Source: Bostrychus sinensis
Taxonomy: Eukaryota > Chordata > Actinopteri > Gobiiformes > Eleotridae
DNA: 64,000 nucleotides
Reading direction: 5' to 3'
Assembly: GCA_020698575.1 (NCBI GenBank)
Contig: CM036251.1
Coordinates: 10,766,288 to 10,830,287, forward strand
Shown here: positions 42,130 to 53,378 of the stretch, piece after piece
Numbering within the stretch: the first letter of the stretch is position 1
How the letters are laid out: the number at the start of each line of letters is the position of its first letter
Notes under the pieces: generated by a model
Told to the model about the DNA's origin: nothing
The model's input: the letters and a program-made list of their open reading frames with translations, nothing else
Databases searched by the model: none
Position numbers and translations under genes: made by a program

Positions 42130-42300
42130 AATAGTCACAAAGGGTCACAAGCCAGTGTTCACTTTGTGATGGCCCCATGCCTAGATAAATGGAGAGAAAG
42201 GGAATCCAGTGTAAAACCTGTAACAAGTTTCTAAGCACTCTGGGTGGAAGATGATTTGCTGTGGCGACCACAAAGGGAAAAACCCAAAAGGAAAGATGAG
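42130..42300 (-). repeat. Repeat family A, long copy
   Basis: GGTCACAAGCCAGTGTTCAC, ATGGCCCCATGCCTAGATAA then ATGGAGAGAAAGGGAATCC and GATGATTTGCTGTGGCGACC. Reads as family A in reverse, nearly full length. Confidence 0.7.
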
Positions 42301-42664
42301 GATACATAGAAACTTGATCACATATGGCCATCTTTGGAAAAATTGGAAATGGCCACAGCTTGTATTTTATAAAATATGTGACAACTGTGTAAGTGAGCAC
42401 TTTACCTCATTGTGCAACTTTTTGGGTGTTCGATATATTTTACATTTGATTAACAGCATGCACCAGCTAATATACACTGAATGTTACACTCTTAGTATTG
42501 TATGTATTGTACATTGCACTTTTATGCTGAGAAGAAACAGTCAGTATATCAAAATTTACCTTTCTGTTGAGATCTATGTTGCACTTGTTCGGAGAGCTGT
42601 TGCTTGAATCCTAAAATACACAGCTTGGTCTAGTACAGAGCAGTGCAGGTGCTCATGGGGCAAC
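42301..42664. other. Unique DNA
   Basis: AT-rich, no exon or repeat recognised; the 118-codon frame at 42251-42607 has no supporting domain. Confidence 0.25.
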
Positions 42665-42885
42665 TTAGCAGCAGTAGCTCAGTTGGTAGAGTTATTTGCT
42701 CACTAACCCAAAGTGTGGCTGTTTCCATGCTATCATTGTGTCCTTAGTCAAGACACCAACTTGCCTTTATGAATGTGAAAGTGTGAATGAGTTTGGTGGT
42801 GCTCAGAGGGACTTTGAGTGTCTAAGAAAGCGCTTTACAAGACAAATGCATTATTATTGTTATTATCTGTTGGGTATTATGAATT
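42665..42885 (+). mobile_element. tRNA-derived SINE with (ATT)n-like tail, worn
   Basis: The A box is GTAGCTCAGTTGGTAGAG; the B box is eroded. TTGTGTCCTTAGTCAAGACA and AAAGCGCTTTACAAGACAAA follow, then ATTATTATTGTTATTAT. Same family as 29690-29981. Confidence 0.8.
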
Positions 42886-43329
42886 AATCTTCACATATAT
42901 ATATATTTAAAGTATATTATGGACTTGTAATATGTAGCTAAAGGTATTCTTACTGTTAGCATAAATAAAAAGGAGTTACATTCTTAATATCAAAATGACA
43001 GCTGTATAATAAGGACATTTCTATGAAGGGACAGTATCTCCTTGTCTAATTATCTGCTGGCACAGTCTCCGCTGCCTCTGTGTGAACAGTACTCACCCGC
43101 TGACCCTTGAGAACAAAATGCTAATGCTGACCAGATGTACTCGGTCGCTGATTAAATTTTGGTTTGTCCGCCACAAGCTGCTGGAGGACTGTGCCACCCA
43201 CTGCTGTGAGGATACCACTGCAGCAAAACAACCCCAGTGTCCTATGAGATTCAGATGTTTGGCTTTTGATAATATCTATCTAAGTTATTTGTCTGCATTT
43301 ATTTGTGGAATAGGTGGAGAAAAGTTGCA
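42886..43329. other. Unique DNA, no exon supported
   Basis: The plus frame at 43082-43333 includes LLEDCATHCCEDTT. It has cysteines but no clear splice sites and no recognised domain. Left as unsupported. Confidence 0.25.
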
Positions 43330-43650
43330 GTAGTGGTGTTGAAGCCAGAAATGTTGAATGGAGACATTGGAGCTGGAGGTCGCAGAGATGAAGATGTTGA
43401 GGTTCTCTTTGGGAGTGATGAATAGGATTAGGAATGAGTACTTCAGAGGGATCGTTTGATGTTTTAAGGAAAGTCAGAGAGGTTTTAACATGTAGGATAT
43501 TGAATATATGGGCCAAAGGATGCTAAAGTTAGAGCTGCCAGATAAGAGGCCTACAGTGGAAGACCAAAAAGCAGATTTATAGATGCAGTGAAAGAGGACA
43601 TGAAGTTAGTCGATGTGAGAGAACCTAAATGGATGCAGATGATTCGAAGA
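43330..43650 (+). mobile_element. LINE reverse transcriptase 3' region, decayed
   Basis: GATGAAGATGTTGAGGTTCT, TTGGGAGTGATGAATAGG, GAGCTGCCAGATAAGAGGC, GAAGACCAAAAAGCAGATTT and GTGAAAGAGGACATGAAGTT are in the order of a fish LINE C-terminal region. Small deletions break the frame. Related fragments: 20395-20593, 33370-33600. Confidence 0.7.
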
Positions 43651-44960
43651 TTTACTTGCATGCCTTTTTTTTTTTAATCATTTAAGCTCTTCCATAGCCA
43701 CCATGTTTGATTTGCCCACACTGCAACCACAGGAAGTTGTAGTATAGGTCGCTTAATCAATTCAACATTTCCCCTGAATGTAATCTCTGTGAAGAAAATG
43801 CAAAAAGACTGACAGTAGGTTGATACATTACGCCTCAAGATCGGACTGCTGGGATGTCCTTGTAAAACCAACACCTGGCCATAACGTCTATAAACTTTAT
43901 GAGCGAATACTAAATAACGGCAACGGCAACGGTGGATGTCATCTCCAGTGTATTTATCAAAGCCATATTTTTAAACATTAAAAGCAGACATGACAAGCAG
44001 CCGGTATCATTTAGGGTCCATGTGACAGCCAAATTGCAGATGCTCAACTTATCCTGTCTCTATCTGAAAGTGGACTTGACGTGTTCCTGTTTAAACTCTT
44101 CAAAAACGCCCGCCGGCTGTGTGCTTCCTGCCGCCATTAAGTGCAAAGGGTTTTTAGGTTCACTTCAGGTGGTTTTTGATTTGTGCAGAAATTGAAAGAT
44201 ATAAATCCGATTGTTGAATGACGTAGCAAACATAAACTGCATGTGGCTCTTGGCGTTGTATTTAAAGGTCAACCATTCTGCTAAATTAACTTGAGTTTTT
44301 TAGATTGTGGGTAAAATGTCTTGCTGCTGGTGCTTGAATCAATACTTCTGCATTTCTTCTTCTGTTTACAGCATTCAGTTTGACAATTACAAGCTGCGTT
44401 GCTAGTAGCTTAAGTTTAGAACTCGTCCAACCATAACAAACTTCAGTTCAGTTCTGTTTTCTTCCTTTGCAAACCTTTAAAAGATTTGCTTCTCGTCCGG
44501 ATGGAAACCCAGCTCGTGTAAGCTTTGGAGAAAATGGATAGCTAGTTATAAAGTGCTCCTATAACGTTTGTTTGGCATGGTGACAGAGGTTTTTTTTTTT
44601 TTTTTCTTGTTTTGTTCCATCCTGATAGGCTCCCAGTGAGAAGGTGTTGTGTAAATCTAATGCTTCTCGCTGGGAAACCGCACGTCTGTCACCCTTCAGC
44701 CGTGAAAAGTTGATGATTCGGCCCAATTAGCAGCCTGTACTTCCTCTAAAATCTATTTATATAAACAGGGCATTTTATAAAAATCTAGATGGAGGAGTTT
44801 GCAGATAGATGGGAGACTGAAAGAGAACTGTTTTGGCAAAACTAATGGTGCTCTGTGTGTGAAAACACAAATATGAAAAATATGAAAAGCTTGGAGGTGG
44901 AATATGCAGAATACGAGCTTGGGCATGTTATCTTATGTGTTTTTTTTAGGGGAAAATCTT
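43651..44960. other. Unique DNA, possible regulatory stretch
   Basis: 43930-44200 and 44460-44800 are base-balanced, with no repeat words. An open frame at 43932-44195 shows no domain and no good splice sites. Conserved non-coding elements are possible. Confidence 0.25.
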
Positions 44961-44964
44961 ACTT

Positions 44965-45555
44965 TGAAATGAGTAAAAGGATGAAGTCAAGTAGGTTATT
45001 TCATATTTGTAATTGTTATACTAATAGTAGTAGTGAGAACAGTAGTAGATGTGGTAGTAGGGACATGGTGGCAACAATAGTCATAGTAGTTAGGGTAGTA
45101 GTTGTAGTTAGTACTCTCTACTGAAGTAAATTCTACACTCAATAGTTTTGTTGAATACTTTTACTTATATTAATCATTTTAAGTAACCATATTTTTACTT
45201 AAAGGGACAATATTATGCTATTTCCAGGCTTTTATGTGATAATTTTGAACACCTTTGTATTAGTATTTCATTATTAAAACCTAAAATGTGTCCCCTGCTG
45301 GAACCAATGGGGAATGGACAGATCATAAAATGGCTATTTAGCATGGCTATTAGCAACATGCCTCTAAGAGAATGAGTCCGGTGTCAGTGTATGGGCGTCA
45401 GAAACAGGATTATTCAAACATGTGTAAATGAAACAAAATACTACTCCAGGTATGTTTTTGAGGCGCAAACTACATTATAACATGATTAAAAGCGTCAAAA
45501 AGTTGATTTAGGATAATAGGGAAGCTTTACATAAAAATTTGGAGTACTTCCACCC
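44965..45555. mobile_element. ACT-rich element with a TTAA-type MITE inside
   Basis: AGTAGTAGTGAGAACAGTAG and related triplets (45020-45115) form the core. GAATACTTTTACTTATATTA then TATTTTTACTTAA lead into the MITE at 45203. After it GGAGTACTTCCACCCC closes the shell at about 45555. Confidence 0.65.
45203..45529 (+). mobile_element. TTAA-type MITE, short copy
   Basis: Begins after TTAA (45199-45202) with AGGGACAATATTATGC and ends GGATAATAGGGAAGCTTTA. Body words (CCCCTGCTGGAACCAATGG, GCATGGCTATTAGCAACATG, ACTACTCCAGGTATG) match the family. The right TTAA is mutated. Confidence 0.8.
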
Positions 45556-46845
45556 CTGTAAAACCTCTAGCTGACTTGACATTGACTCCTTCTCCATTGT
45601 CTACATAAAGTGAATGACAAACTGAATACACTGAATGTTATGTTTTGTGCATCTTTGCGTTCAAGTGTCTTCCTCTTCAACTGTGTTTGCATTTTCTATT
45701 GCGAGATTATTCAGAGGATTTGCATCCGGAGACTGAATATGAGTCTTCGCTGTCTCCCCCTGAGTATAATGTCACTATGGTAACTAGGACAAAAAATAAA
45801 TACGTAGTTTGCCTGCTCTTCGTGAAGCGTCTGTATACAAGGCCTCTGTGTGTTCCTGGAGAGCTGGCAGCCCTTACAGCACGACTACAAGTGTCTCCTT
45901 CACAGATTAATAAGTCCAATATTTGCATTGGGAAATTGATGAGATTAATGTTCTGGTGGCTGTTCCTGTCCCGTACACAGACACAGACACAGACACAGTT
46001 TTTGACCCGCTCCTCACCTCGCTGTTTAAACACAAAGCAATGTTAGGACAGAATAAAGATGTGGCGTTTGGAGTCTATCCAAACACAAGTATTTAGAAAT
46101 GCACAGAAGGATGTGCAGACGCGGCCTGCCGTGTGCGAAAATCCCTCCACATGGAAGAAGCAGCCTCTGTGGGAGACACGGTATTAGTCGGTATATGCTC
46201 AACATTAAGGCATGTTTATACAGATCTGCATAAATATGAGCAGCTGCATGCTATTGTACCACACAATCCCATCACTATACATGAATATTAAGCTTTTCAG
46301 CATAAACACATAGCCCTTTGGTAGACATACAGTTGAATTTTTCAGCTACAACATAGTTTAAATGTTAGTTAATTACAAGATATGTGAAATAAGGGCAAAG
46401 CAAAACACCTGCACCGCAATTGCCCATATGTTTGATGCATACATAATTTGTTTCAGGACTTCTGTTGAAAAAGTGAAATGCATATACAGTTCTATGATTC
46501 AGAGCACAAATATTGTCATGTTTTAAGCATTATTTAATATTGTATGTTTTCATTGTATGGCTTTCGTTACCTGTAAGCCAAAATCATCATGCATTTGACT
46601 TGAACTACGGAAAACTGAAGTCAACTTTTTTATGTTTAAAATTTGTGTATACAACACTATCCCTGCTAAGACTGCAGTTGTATTGTCGGATCCTGTGAGC
46701 AAACATTGTTCAACTAATTGCAAACAAAACCTGATGGAGCAGGCATTCATAGTTTTACATAGACAAGTATGGTGCAGAGTGCTGCTTTTATCTTTTCCCT
46801 TCCTTACACTTTTGTACAAATAGCGCCATACATATTTTTTTTTGA
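45556..46845. other. Unique DNA, no gene supported
   Basis: The 133-codon frame at 45645-46046 has no domain, and an ACAGAC run near 45978 explains its TQTQTQ stretch. No exon recognised. Confidence 0.25.
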
Positions 46846-46945
46846 TAAATTAATGAGAGCAGACTGGATGTAGAGGGCTTGTTGATTGCTCAGTGCTTCC
46901 TGGAGTGGGCGGGGCTTCGTGGGAGAGGCGGAGTTTGGTGCAGAT
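46846..46945 (+). repeat. TTAA-type MITE, fragment
   Basis: AGCAGACTGGATGTAGAGGG, TTGTTGATTGCTCAGTGCTT and CCTGGAGTGGGCGGGGCTTC match 54660-54740 almost exactly. Confidence 0.7.
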
Positions 46946-47130
46946 GCCTACGCAGTGCTTACCATCCAGGATGTCTCTACTAATATTAGCTGTCCAACAA
47001 AACACAAGTGAAAAAAAAAAAAAAAAAACACAGCTGAAGGGCCGAGCGACTTACTGCTAACTAGACCCACTCCTGTCAATAAAACCACCATCTTGATTTG
47101 CCCATATGTAGTTTTCTTCCTGTTTTACCA

Positions 47131-47500
47131 CACGGCAGCAGGATCCCTCAAGATAAACTTTAAATTTTAAGTTTTCATCATTTTTCATATCATTTTTTTT
47201 TTACTCATCTTACAGTCAACTTATGATCTACTGTTCAGAAAAAGTATTATTATTGAGAATAATAAAAACTAAATATACTAAATCTAACAAAAGAATAGTT
47301 ATTTTTCTGAACAATGGATAGTATGTTGGCTGTAAGATGAGTTAAAAAAAATAATGATAGAGAGTAAAACTTAAAATTTAAAGATTAGATTAGACATCAA
47401 ATTAAGTTATTGAGTTGTTAATTAAGTTAATTAAGTTGTTGAAAACTTGAGATTTTGAGTTGGCCCCAAAAATCTTGAGGGATCCTGTTGCATTGATTTT
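47131..47500. mobile_element. Foldback element, relative of the 15637-17146 element
   Basis: Left arm GCAGCAGGATCCCTCAAGAT, TACTCATCTTACAGTCAACT, CTGTTCAGAAAAA. Right arm TTTTTCTGAACAATGGATAG, TTGGCTGTAAGATGAGTT, TGAGATTTTGAGTTGGCC, TTGAGGGATCCTGTTGC. The arms are inverted for most of their length, so it would form a hairpin. No ORF. Shares words with the left arm of 15637-17146 (AAATTTTAAGTTTTG, ACTCATCTTACAACCAACTT). Confidence 0.8.
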
Positions 47501-47599
47501 TTGAGTTTTGAGTTCATGAGTTCTCACTATGTACTTTGGCATCTTCCCACTGTCCAAAGATGTGGCTGTATTAGCAGAATTGGTTATTTTCAATTACCC

Positions 47600-47695
47600 C
47601 TAGTGAATGAACGTGAAAGTGAATGGATGTCTGTCAGTGAATGCCACCTTAGGCCCATAGTTGCTGGAATAGGCTCCAGCTACCTATGACTGAAA
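47600..47695 (+). repeat. SINE-type 3' fragment
   Basis: GTGAATGAACGTGAAAGTGA-like sequence then CACCTTAGGCCCATAGTTGC and GGAATAGGCTCCAGCTACCT, a body shared with 38555-38605, 57680-57770 and 61925-61999. Confidence 0.5.
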
Positions 47696-48327
47696 TAAGC
47701 AGAAGATGCATAAATACATTAAAAACATCCTTACCAAATCTTTCTAAGCATACTTCATGAAATACATTTAATTTGGGAGACTTTTGTTGAATATTACCAT
47801 TTTATCAGTATTCTCCAAAACTCAATTATACCCTGTTTCTCAAACATTAGTGCTCTGCATGGGTCCCTTGCTCGTCTCCTGCTCATAGACAACTCCATCC
47901 ATTTGGCTGCATCCTAATGAGGAACTCATCACACGTCACAGTGGGGAGACAATCAATATTGATAATGTCTCTAATATGATATAACTCCCTTATGTCTGTC
48001 TGCCTGCCACAAAGTTTCACTAAGTTATGATTTATGTATTGTTTGGGAGGAAATTGGTAGGAGTCTAGTTAATCGACCGAGCTTCTCCCATAAACATACA
48101 TATTATATATCTGTTGCTGTGTTTTATATTCACAGTGTCAAAACAACAGCCACTGGCGACGCTGGCGACCCTACTTAGGTTATTTCTTTATAGTAAGTGG
48201 AAGAAATACTAAAGAAAAGAAATAAAAGTCTCCTTACTTCTTTAAATACAATCAGGAGGACATGTTATGTTTAAGGCACTCATATGTCAGGATAAAAGTT
48301 AGACAGAAAAAAAAGATGTAATAAACT
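47696..48327. other. Unique DNA
   Basis: No recognised exon or repeat. Confidence 0.25.
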
Positions 48328-49268
48328 GAGGTGGAAAGTAAATATATAGATACTTTTTTGTAGATGCTAAAAATACCGTATGTACTTTCTGTGTATGTTT
48401 TACCATTGTTTACCAATGTTTTACCTTTATTTGAGTAAATCCTTGGAGACATAAAGTTATCTATACTCAACTAAACGTTTACAATTTGTGAATAAGTAAA
48501 AGTATTTATGACTTAAGTGGGAAATGGGTAGTAGCTATAGTAGTAAGAGCAGTAGTAACACCCATAGTAATAGTAGGGAGAGTTGTAATAGTTGTGGTAG
48601 GTAGTAGCTTTAAGTAAAACTAGTATTTACACCAGTAGTAATAGTAGGACAAGTTATATTAGCAACAGCAGTAGTAGCTTTTAGTAGCAGTAGAAGTAAT
48701 AGTTGTAGTAACACCAGTAGTAATTGTAGGCCGAATTGTAAGAGCAGTTGTAGTAGTAGCCTTTAGTAACAGTAGCAGTAATAGTAACACCACTAATAGT
48801 AAGAAAAGTTATATTAGCAGTTGTAGTAGTAGCTTTTAACAGTAGAAGTAACAGTATTAGTAACAACAGCAGTAATAGAAGAGTTGTAATAGCAGTGGTA
48901 GTAGTAGCCTTTAGTAACAGTAGCAGTAATTGTAGTAGCAACACCAGGAGTAACAGTAGGATAAGTTATAATAGCAAATGTAGTAATAGCTTTAAGTAAC
49001 AGTCGAAGTAATAGTAGTAGTAACACCAGTAATAGTACGAAAACTTATAATCGCAGGTGTAGTATTAGCCTTTAGTAACAGTAGCAGTAGCATTAATAGT
49101 AGTAGTAATAGCTGTAGTAGTTGTAGTAAGAGTAGTAGTTGTGGTATTAATAGCAGTTGTAGCTGTAGTAGTAGTTTTGCTCAAGTAATAATTACATTGA
49201 CTTCTATTTGTGTATCTGAGTAGCTGTACTTTTACTTAGAGAGAGATTTGGAGTACTTCTTCCACCTC
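48328..49268. mobile_element. ACT-rich element, complete, with a large AGT-rich core
   Basis: Ends GAGGTGGAAAGTAAATATAT and GAGTACTTCTTCCACCTC are inverted copies of each other. The core, 48525-49165, is about 640 bases of imperfect AGT/GTA triplets. It contains longer repeat phrases such as AGTAGTAGCCTTTAGTAACA repeated at about 48755, 48900 and 49060, so a larger unit of about 150 bases has been copied. Both strands are free of long sense frames except poly-Leu artefacts. Confidence 0.75.
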
Positions 49269-50225
49269 TGATATCCTCAAGTAACAATTTTATTTTATAT
49301 TACTATTCAGTGTATGACACAGTGCAGCCATTACAAGGCTCTATTGTGGTTCCTTTGAGCCAATTTAATTTACCAGTCTTTGGTTTTGTGATATGACTTT
49401 TTTTTTTTTTTTTTTTTTTACCACGATCCAAATGAATCGCTAACCCTTGTAAGTAACACATTACGTCTCAAAGGAATAATGGTCAAAATTGCAAATTAGC
49501 TTTAATTTGTTATGTAAAAGAGCGCATAATACAGAGAGCCATCTGGAATACTAATATGGACAAACCACATGAAGACTGTAATATATGCAGATATTGAGGA
49601 TGCTGCCACTGCTCGAAGCAGGGGACTCATTGACTTCAAAAGCGCATTCTTTGGCTCCAGTTTGTTCTTATTGTGATGCGAGAAATGCTAAGAAACAGCC
49701 GTGTCGCTCGCCTTGAGGACTCCATACTCCTCTGGCATATGATCTTTCCCACATTGCTCTCTTTGAGGTTGCTGGCTGTCAACGGATTATACTTCAGGGC
49801 CGCGATCTGCTTGAAACCGGCCCACACACACAGACCTCATTTAGCCCCGGGTGTGTACACAAAGAGAGAGTTTTCTGTACATAAACACCAGCCGGGATCC
49901 TGTCACTCTCTCTCTCGCTCACTAAAGTCAAAGGTCATCGCGTACTGTGTGCACCAGTGTTGTCTTAACCCCGTCCATGTCAATCAGTCACGGAGTTTGG
50001 AGGGGACTTCGGCGGCCGCGTAATGACACGTGGTCTGCAGCCAGATTGGTAAGTGGCAATTTGACCTGGTACATTGTGGCTAAACTGTGATTACCTTGTC
50101 AGAAATTGCAGTCAGCACTTCAAGAGCCAATTTTACCTACAGCGGCTGCAGATAGGGCAGTGCTACTGAAAAGGAAACAAGATTTGCTCCAGATAGCTTC
50201 AATTAGTTAAATGTCAAATGTCTTA
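49269..50225. other. Unique DNA, possible regulatory stretch
   Basis: 49500-50040 is base-balanced, with GGCCGCGATCTGCTTGAAAC and GACTTCGGCGGCCGCG near 49798 and 50004. An open frame at 49673-50023 overlaps a minus frame. No domain or exon signal is convincing. Confidence 0.25.
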
Positions 50226-50227
50226 TA

Positions 50228-51089
50228 CACCAATCAGGCATAACATTATAACCACCTGCCTCATATGCAACTAACTGTGATGCACTGTTGATGGTTGACT
50301 CACACCAAAAGTGACAAATGCTCTTTTCTCTTTTCTAAGCTCTTCTCATTTTGCCAGACCTCCCTCAGGTCACTAACGAGGGGCAGGAGCTTTAAAAGTT
50401 AACTTTTGTTGCCCGAACCATTTCCTCTGGAGTATCTCCTTGCCTCACAGCAAGAAGGTTGGTTTGATTCTCTCGACTGTGTGCGGCCTTTCTGTGTGGA
50501 GTTTCCATGATCTGCCCTGGGTGTCTGGGTGAGTTTGCTCCAGTTTCCCCCATCAACTTCAAAACATGCACAACAGGCTAATCCTCCAGCTCCACTCCTG
50601 CACCGCGGCGGCCCACTGCTCCTGACAGGATGCCCCAGTGACATTTGAGGGATGGGTCAAATGCAGAGAACAAATTTTCCCTACGGGGATCAATAAAGTA
50701 TACCTTACCTTTCTATCAAACTCAGGATAAACTGCTTCAGCAATTTAAAGGGAGACCACATGGGCCAGCCTTTGCCATCACCTGTCACCAGTTCACCTCT
50801 GTTCCTTCCGTGGTACACTTTTGATAGCTACTGACCACTGCAGACCAGGAACACCCCACAAGAGCTATAATTTTGGAGATGCTCTGATCCAGTCCAGCCA
50901 TCACAATTTGTTCTTTGTCTAATTCCGTCAAATCCTGGCCAATTTTCCTGCTTCTAACACATCAACTTCAAGGACAAAATGTTCACTTGTTGCCAAATAT
51001 ATCCCACCCACAAACAGGCGCCACAATGAAGAGATCTGCGTTTCTCACTTCACCTGACAGTGGTCATAATGTTATGCCTGATCGGAGAC
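50228..51089. mobile_element. Tc1/mariner-type element split by a SINE
   Basis: Left CACCAATCAGGCATAACATT then ATAACCACC; right GTCATAATGTTATGCCTGAT then CGGAGACA, inverted. A TA precedes the left end. Internal text near 50860-51000 (CACCCCACAAGAGCTATAAT, CCAGCCATCACAATTTGTTC) is that of a widespread fish family. The SINE at 50425-50705 sits in the left part. No transposase. Confidence 0.8.
50425..50705 (+). mobile_element. tRNA-derived SINE inside the Tc1-type element
   Basis: TTGCCTCACAGCAAGAAGGT with B box TTGGTTTGATTC, then GGCCTTTCTGTGTGGAGTTT, CAGTTTCCCCCATC and tail GGGATCAATAAAGTA. The A box is eroded. Target duplication was not found. Confidence 0.75.
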
Positions 51090-51343
51090 ACTATCATATG
51101 CTTTATATTATACAGCCTGGTAAGCGTTCAACATTAAGTCAAGAAACTATATTTTATATTTAAACGTGTTGGCTCCAGAAACATTATATTCTACAAGCAC
51201 ATTTTCCTTTCACAGAACAATGCTGTCCTCTATTCTTGTCTTCGTAGCCTTGGCTCGGATACTTGCTCTAATATGATTTATCTCATAATGTGATAACAGA
51301 TGTTTTAGGAAGAAAGACTGCAAGTGATTGTGTCTTTCTGGCT

Positions 51344-51598
51344 GAGGTGGAAGAAGTACTCAAATAAAAGGTCTGTTTCATAAATAATATTGCTCAAGTA
51401 GAAGTAAATGTAACAAAATTATTACTCAAGTAAAAAGTATTGAATGCAACGTTTACTACTAATGCTTTATTGCAATTGCACAGTATAATCAATTACTACT
51501 ACTACCAGTACTACCAAAGTCCTCCAGCCACTTTGCTACTGACTTTTTTTTTCTTTTGTAAGATGCTTAAATAAAAGTAACTTGTGCCTTTCCACCGC
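51344..51598. mobile_element. ACT-rich element, short complete copy
   Basis: GAGGTGGAAGAAGTACTCAA on the left; TAACTTGTGCCTTTCCACC on the right, inverted. The core ACTACTACTACCAGTACTAC is at 51495-51516. Confidence 0.75.
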
Positions 51599-52004
51599 TG
51601 ATTTCTGGGAGACAAAGTCACATTTGAATGGTGTAAAGTGAGTTTTTGTCACTAGTGATACTTCTAAACTAGGATAGCATTCATAAATTGTGATCTTGAA
51701 GCCAGACAATGCAAATTCTTGATTGAGCAGAGCATAGCATGAAGATTATGGCACAGAGGGACTCCCAAGACGACCCAAGTACAGATCTTAGCTCTTGGCA
51801 GCTGGGGAGGCTCGTCTTTGAGCATTTCCGGTGGGAAAGTCTGAGTGTTTACAACTTTGTCAACCATGTGTTTTATGTAGTGCAGCTTGTATAAATTTAA
51901 GGATTTGAAATATTGTTTGCTGTGTCTGGTTTCCGTTTTGGGTTTAACCAATGTCAAATGAAAAATGCCTCTGTAGTGCGCCTGTTAAGTAAGTATGCAG
52001 GGGT
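51599..52004. other. Unique DNA
   Basis: A minus frame at 51664-51957 has no domain or splice sites. No feature is recognised. Confidence 0.25.
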
Positions 52005-52165
52005 GGACCAAACTCTACTGGAATAAAAGTACTGCTCCTTTAAAGAAGTACTAAATTAAAAGTAAAAGTACTGGGTAAGAGTAAACAGTACTGAATGTAA
52101 TCTTGACTGCTACAACTACTGCTGTCACTACCCACTTTCCCACTGAGGTAAAAAAGTGAAAAAAA
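52005..52165. repeat. ACT-rich element, partial copy
   Basis: GGGGTGGACCAAACTCTACT, AAAAGTACTGCTCCTTTAAAG and CTACAACTACTGCTGTC. The right end is missing. Confidence 0.55.
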
Positions 52166-52279
52166 TGTGGAAATGCCACTCAAATAGCAGTCTGTAGAGT
52201 CTTAGCTTGATATAATTTTGCATTAAGAGGTATTTATAACAGGATTGTAGCTACAGGAAGTCACAACACAAGCCAGTGT

Positions 52280-52385
52280 ACTTTTTAAGCCAGTCCAAAG
52301 CCCAGATAAATGTAGAGCCCAAATCTGTATACAAAACATTGCACAATAGGAGGCAGATAATTTGGAAAAAGCCTAAAAGGAAAAA
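52280..52385 (-). repeat. Repeat family A, diverged
   Basis: AAGCCAGTCCAAAGCCCAGA then TAAATGTAGAGCCC, and AGGCAGATAATTTGGAAAAA. Reads as family A in reverse with many changes. Confidence 0.45.
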
Positions 52386-52857
52386 TTATCTTAAATGCAC
52401 TCAGAATATGGATGAAAGAATAACATCAGTTATATGGCAAAGTACAATCCCATTGTGTTTCCTGTAGCTCTAAAACATTTCCATGACCTTGCGGCAACTT
52501 TCAAAAATAAAATAGTGCTTTTTGACCCTTTAAACATATGAATGCTGATACAGGCCGGTGCCTCATCCACTCAGCAGGCGCTGTTTATTTTCGATAAGAG
52601 CTGTTGGGGAGTTTAGTGCCCAAAATGAAACTCTAGAGAAAATTCTCATCATCGGAGTACTGCAGACTTTTCAATAAGCGGGAATTATGCATGACCAGAT
52701 GTCTCGATATGAGAGCACTCAGTGGCTTTTCCACTTTTACACAAGTCTATTTTTTTACTTTGAATGACTGAAGGTTATTATGTTCAATCCTTAAAGCTAT
52801 TGTTTATTGTACTGCTGAAAAGGCATCACAATAAAACAGAGTGGCTTTCTGTCTACA
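52386..52857. other. Unique DNA
   Basis: 52540-52760 is base-balanced (CAGCAGGCGCTGTTTATTTT). No exon recognised. Confidence 0.25.
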
Positions 52858-53378
52858 CCAGGAGTGGTAGCACAGAATTTTTCCTGGTTTATTCCAAGAT
52901 TAGGCCTTGTTTTAGCCCTGGTTTTGTTCTGTGTTAGTCCTGCTTTAGACCTAGTTTGGCTGTAATTTAGACATGGCTTTGGTTTAGTTCTGGATAACCC
53001 AGAATTTTTCCAGTTTTAGCCCAGGATTAGTCCTAGTTTAGTTCCGTGTTCGTCCTGGTTTAGAACTGTTTTAGCTGTGATTTAAACATGATTTACTCCT
53101 GGTTTAGTCCTGGTTTAGTCAGGGATTTGTTCTGGCATGGCCCTAATTCAGTCCTGAAGGTTGGTTTAGACCTGTTATGGCTAAATCCTGGTTTAGTCCT
53201 GGTTTAGTCAGGGATTTGTTCTGTCCTGAAGGTTGGTTTAGACCTGTTATGGCTAAATCCTGGTTTAGTCCTGGGTTATTTCTGGTTAAGTCAAGATTTA
53301 GGCTCATTTTACCCATAAAAGATGCTGTTTGTAAAGCCATTGTTTTCTGAGGTGATGTGAGAAGTTTAAGAATCAGTG
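52858..53378 (-). mobile_element. Minisatellite-carrying hAT-like element, minus orientation
   Basis: The left edge CAGGAGTGGTAGCACAG and the right edge AGAAGTTTAAGAATCAGTG are the family's two ends inverted. Inside are about 30 GGTTTAGTCCTGG-type units. Near 53150 and 53222 a block of about 72 bases containing CCTGAAGGTTGGTTTAGACC is repeated in tandem. The minus frame at 53143-53340 translates this block as GLNQDLAITGLNQPSG twice. Confidence 0.7.

Noticed and set aside
43082..43333. Cys-containing plus frame downstream of the signal-peptide exon, considered as exon 2
   Set aside because: No acceptor in the correct phase was convincing, and no domain is recognised; kept as unsupported.
45645..46046. 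Plus-strand frame of 133 codons
   Set aside because: No domain, splice sites or signal; its TQTQTQ stretch comes from a short ACAGAC repeat, and a minus frame overlaps it.
48681..49026. Minus-strand Leu/Thr-rich frames resembling membrane segments
   Set aside because: Translation of AGT triplets gives poly-Leu and Thr; not a membrane protein.
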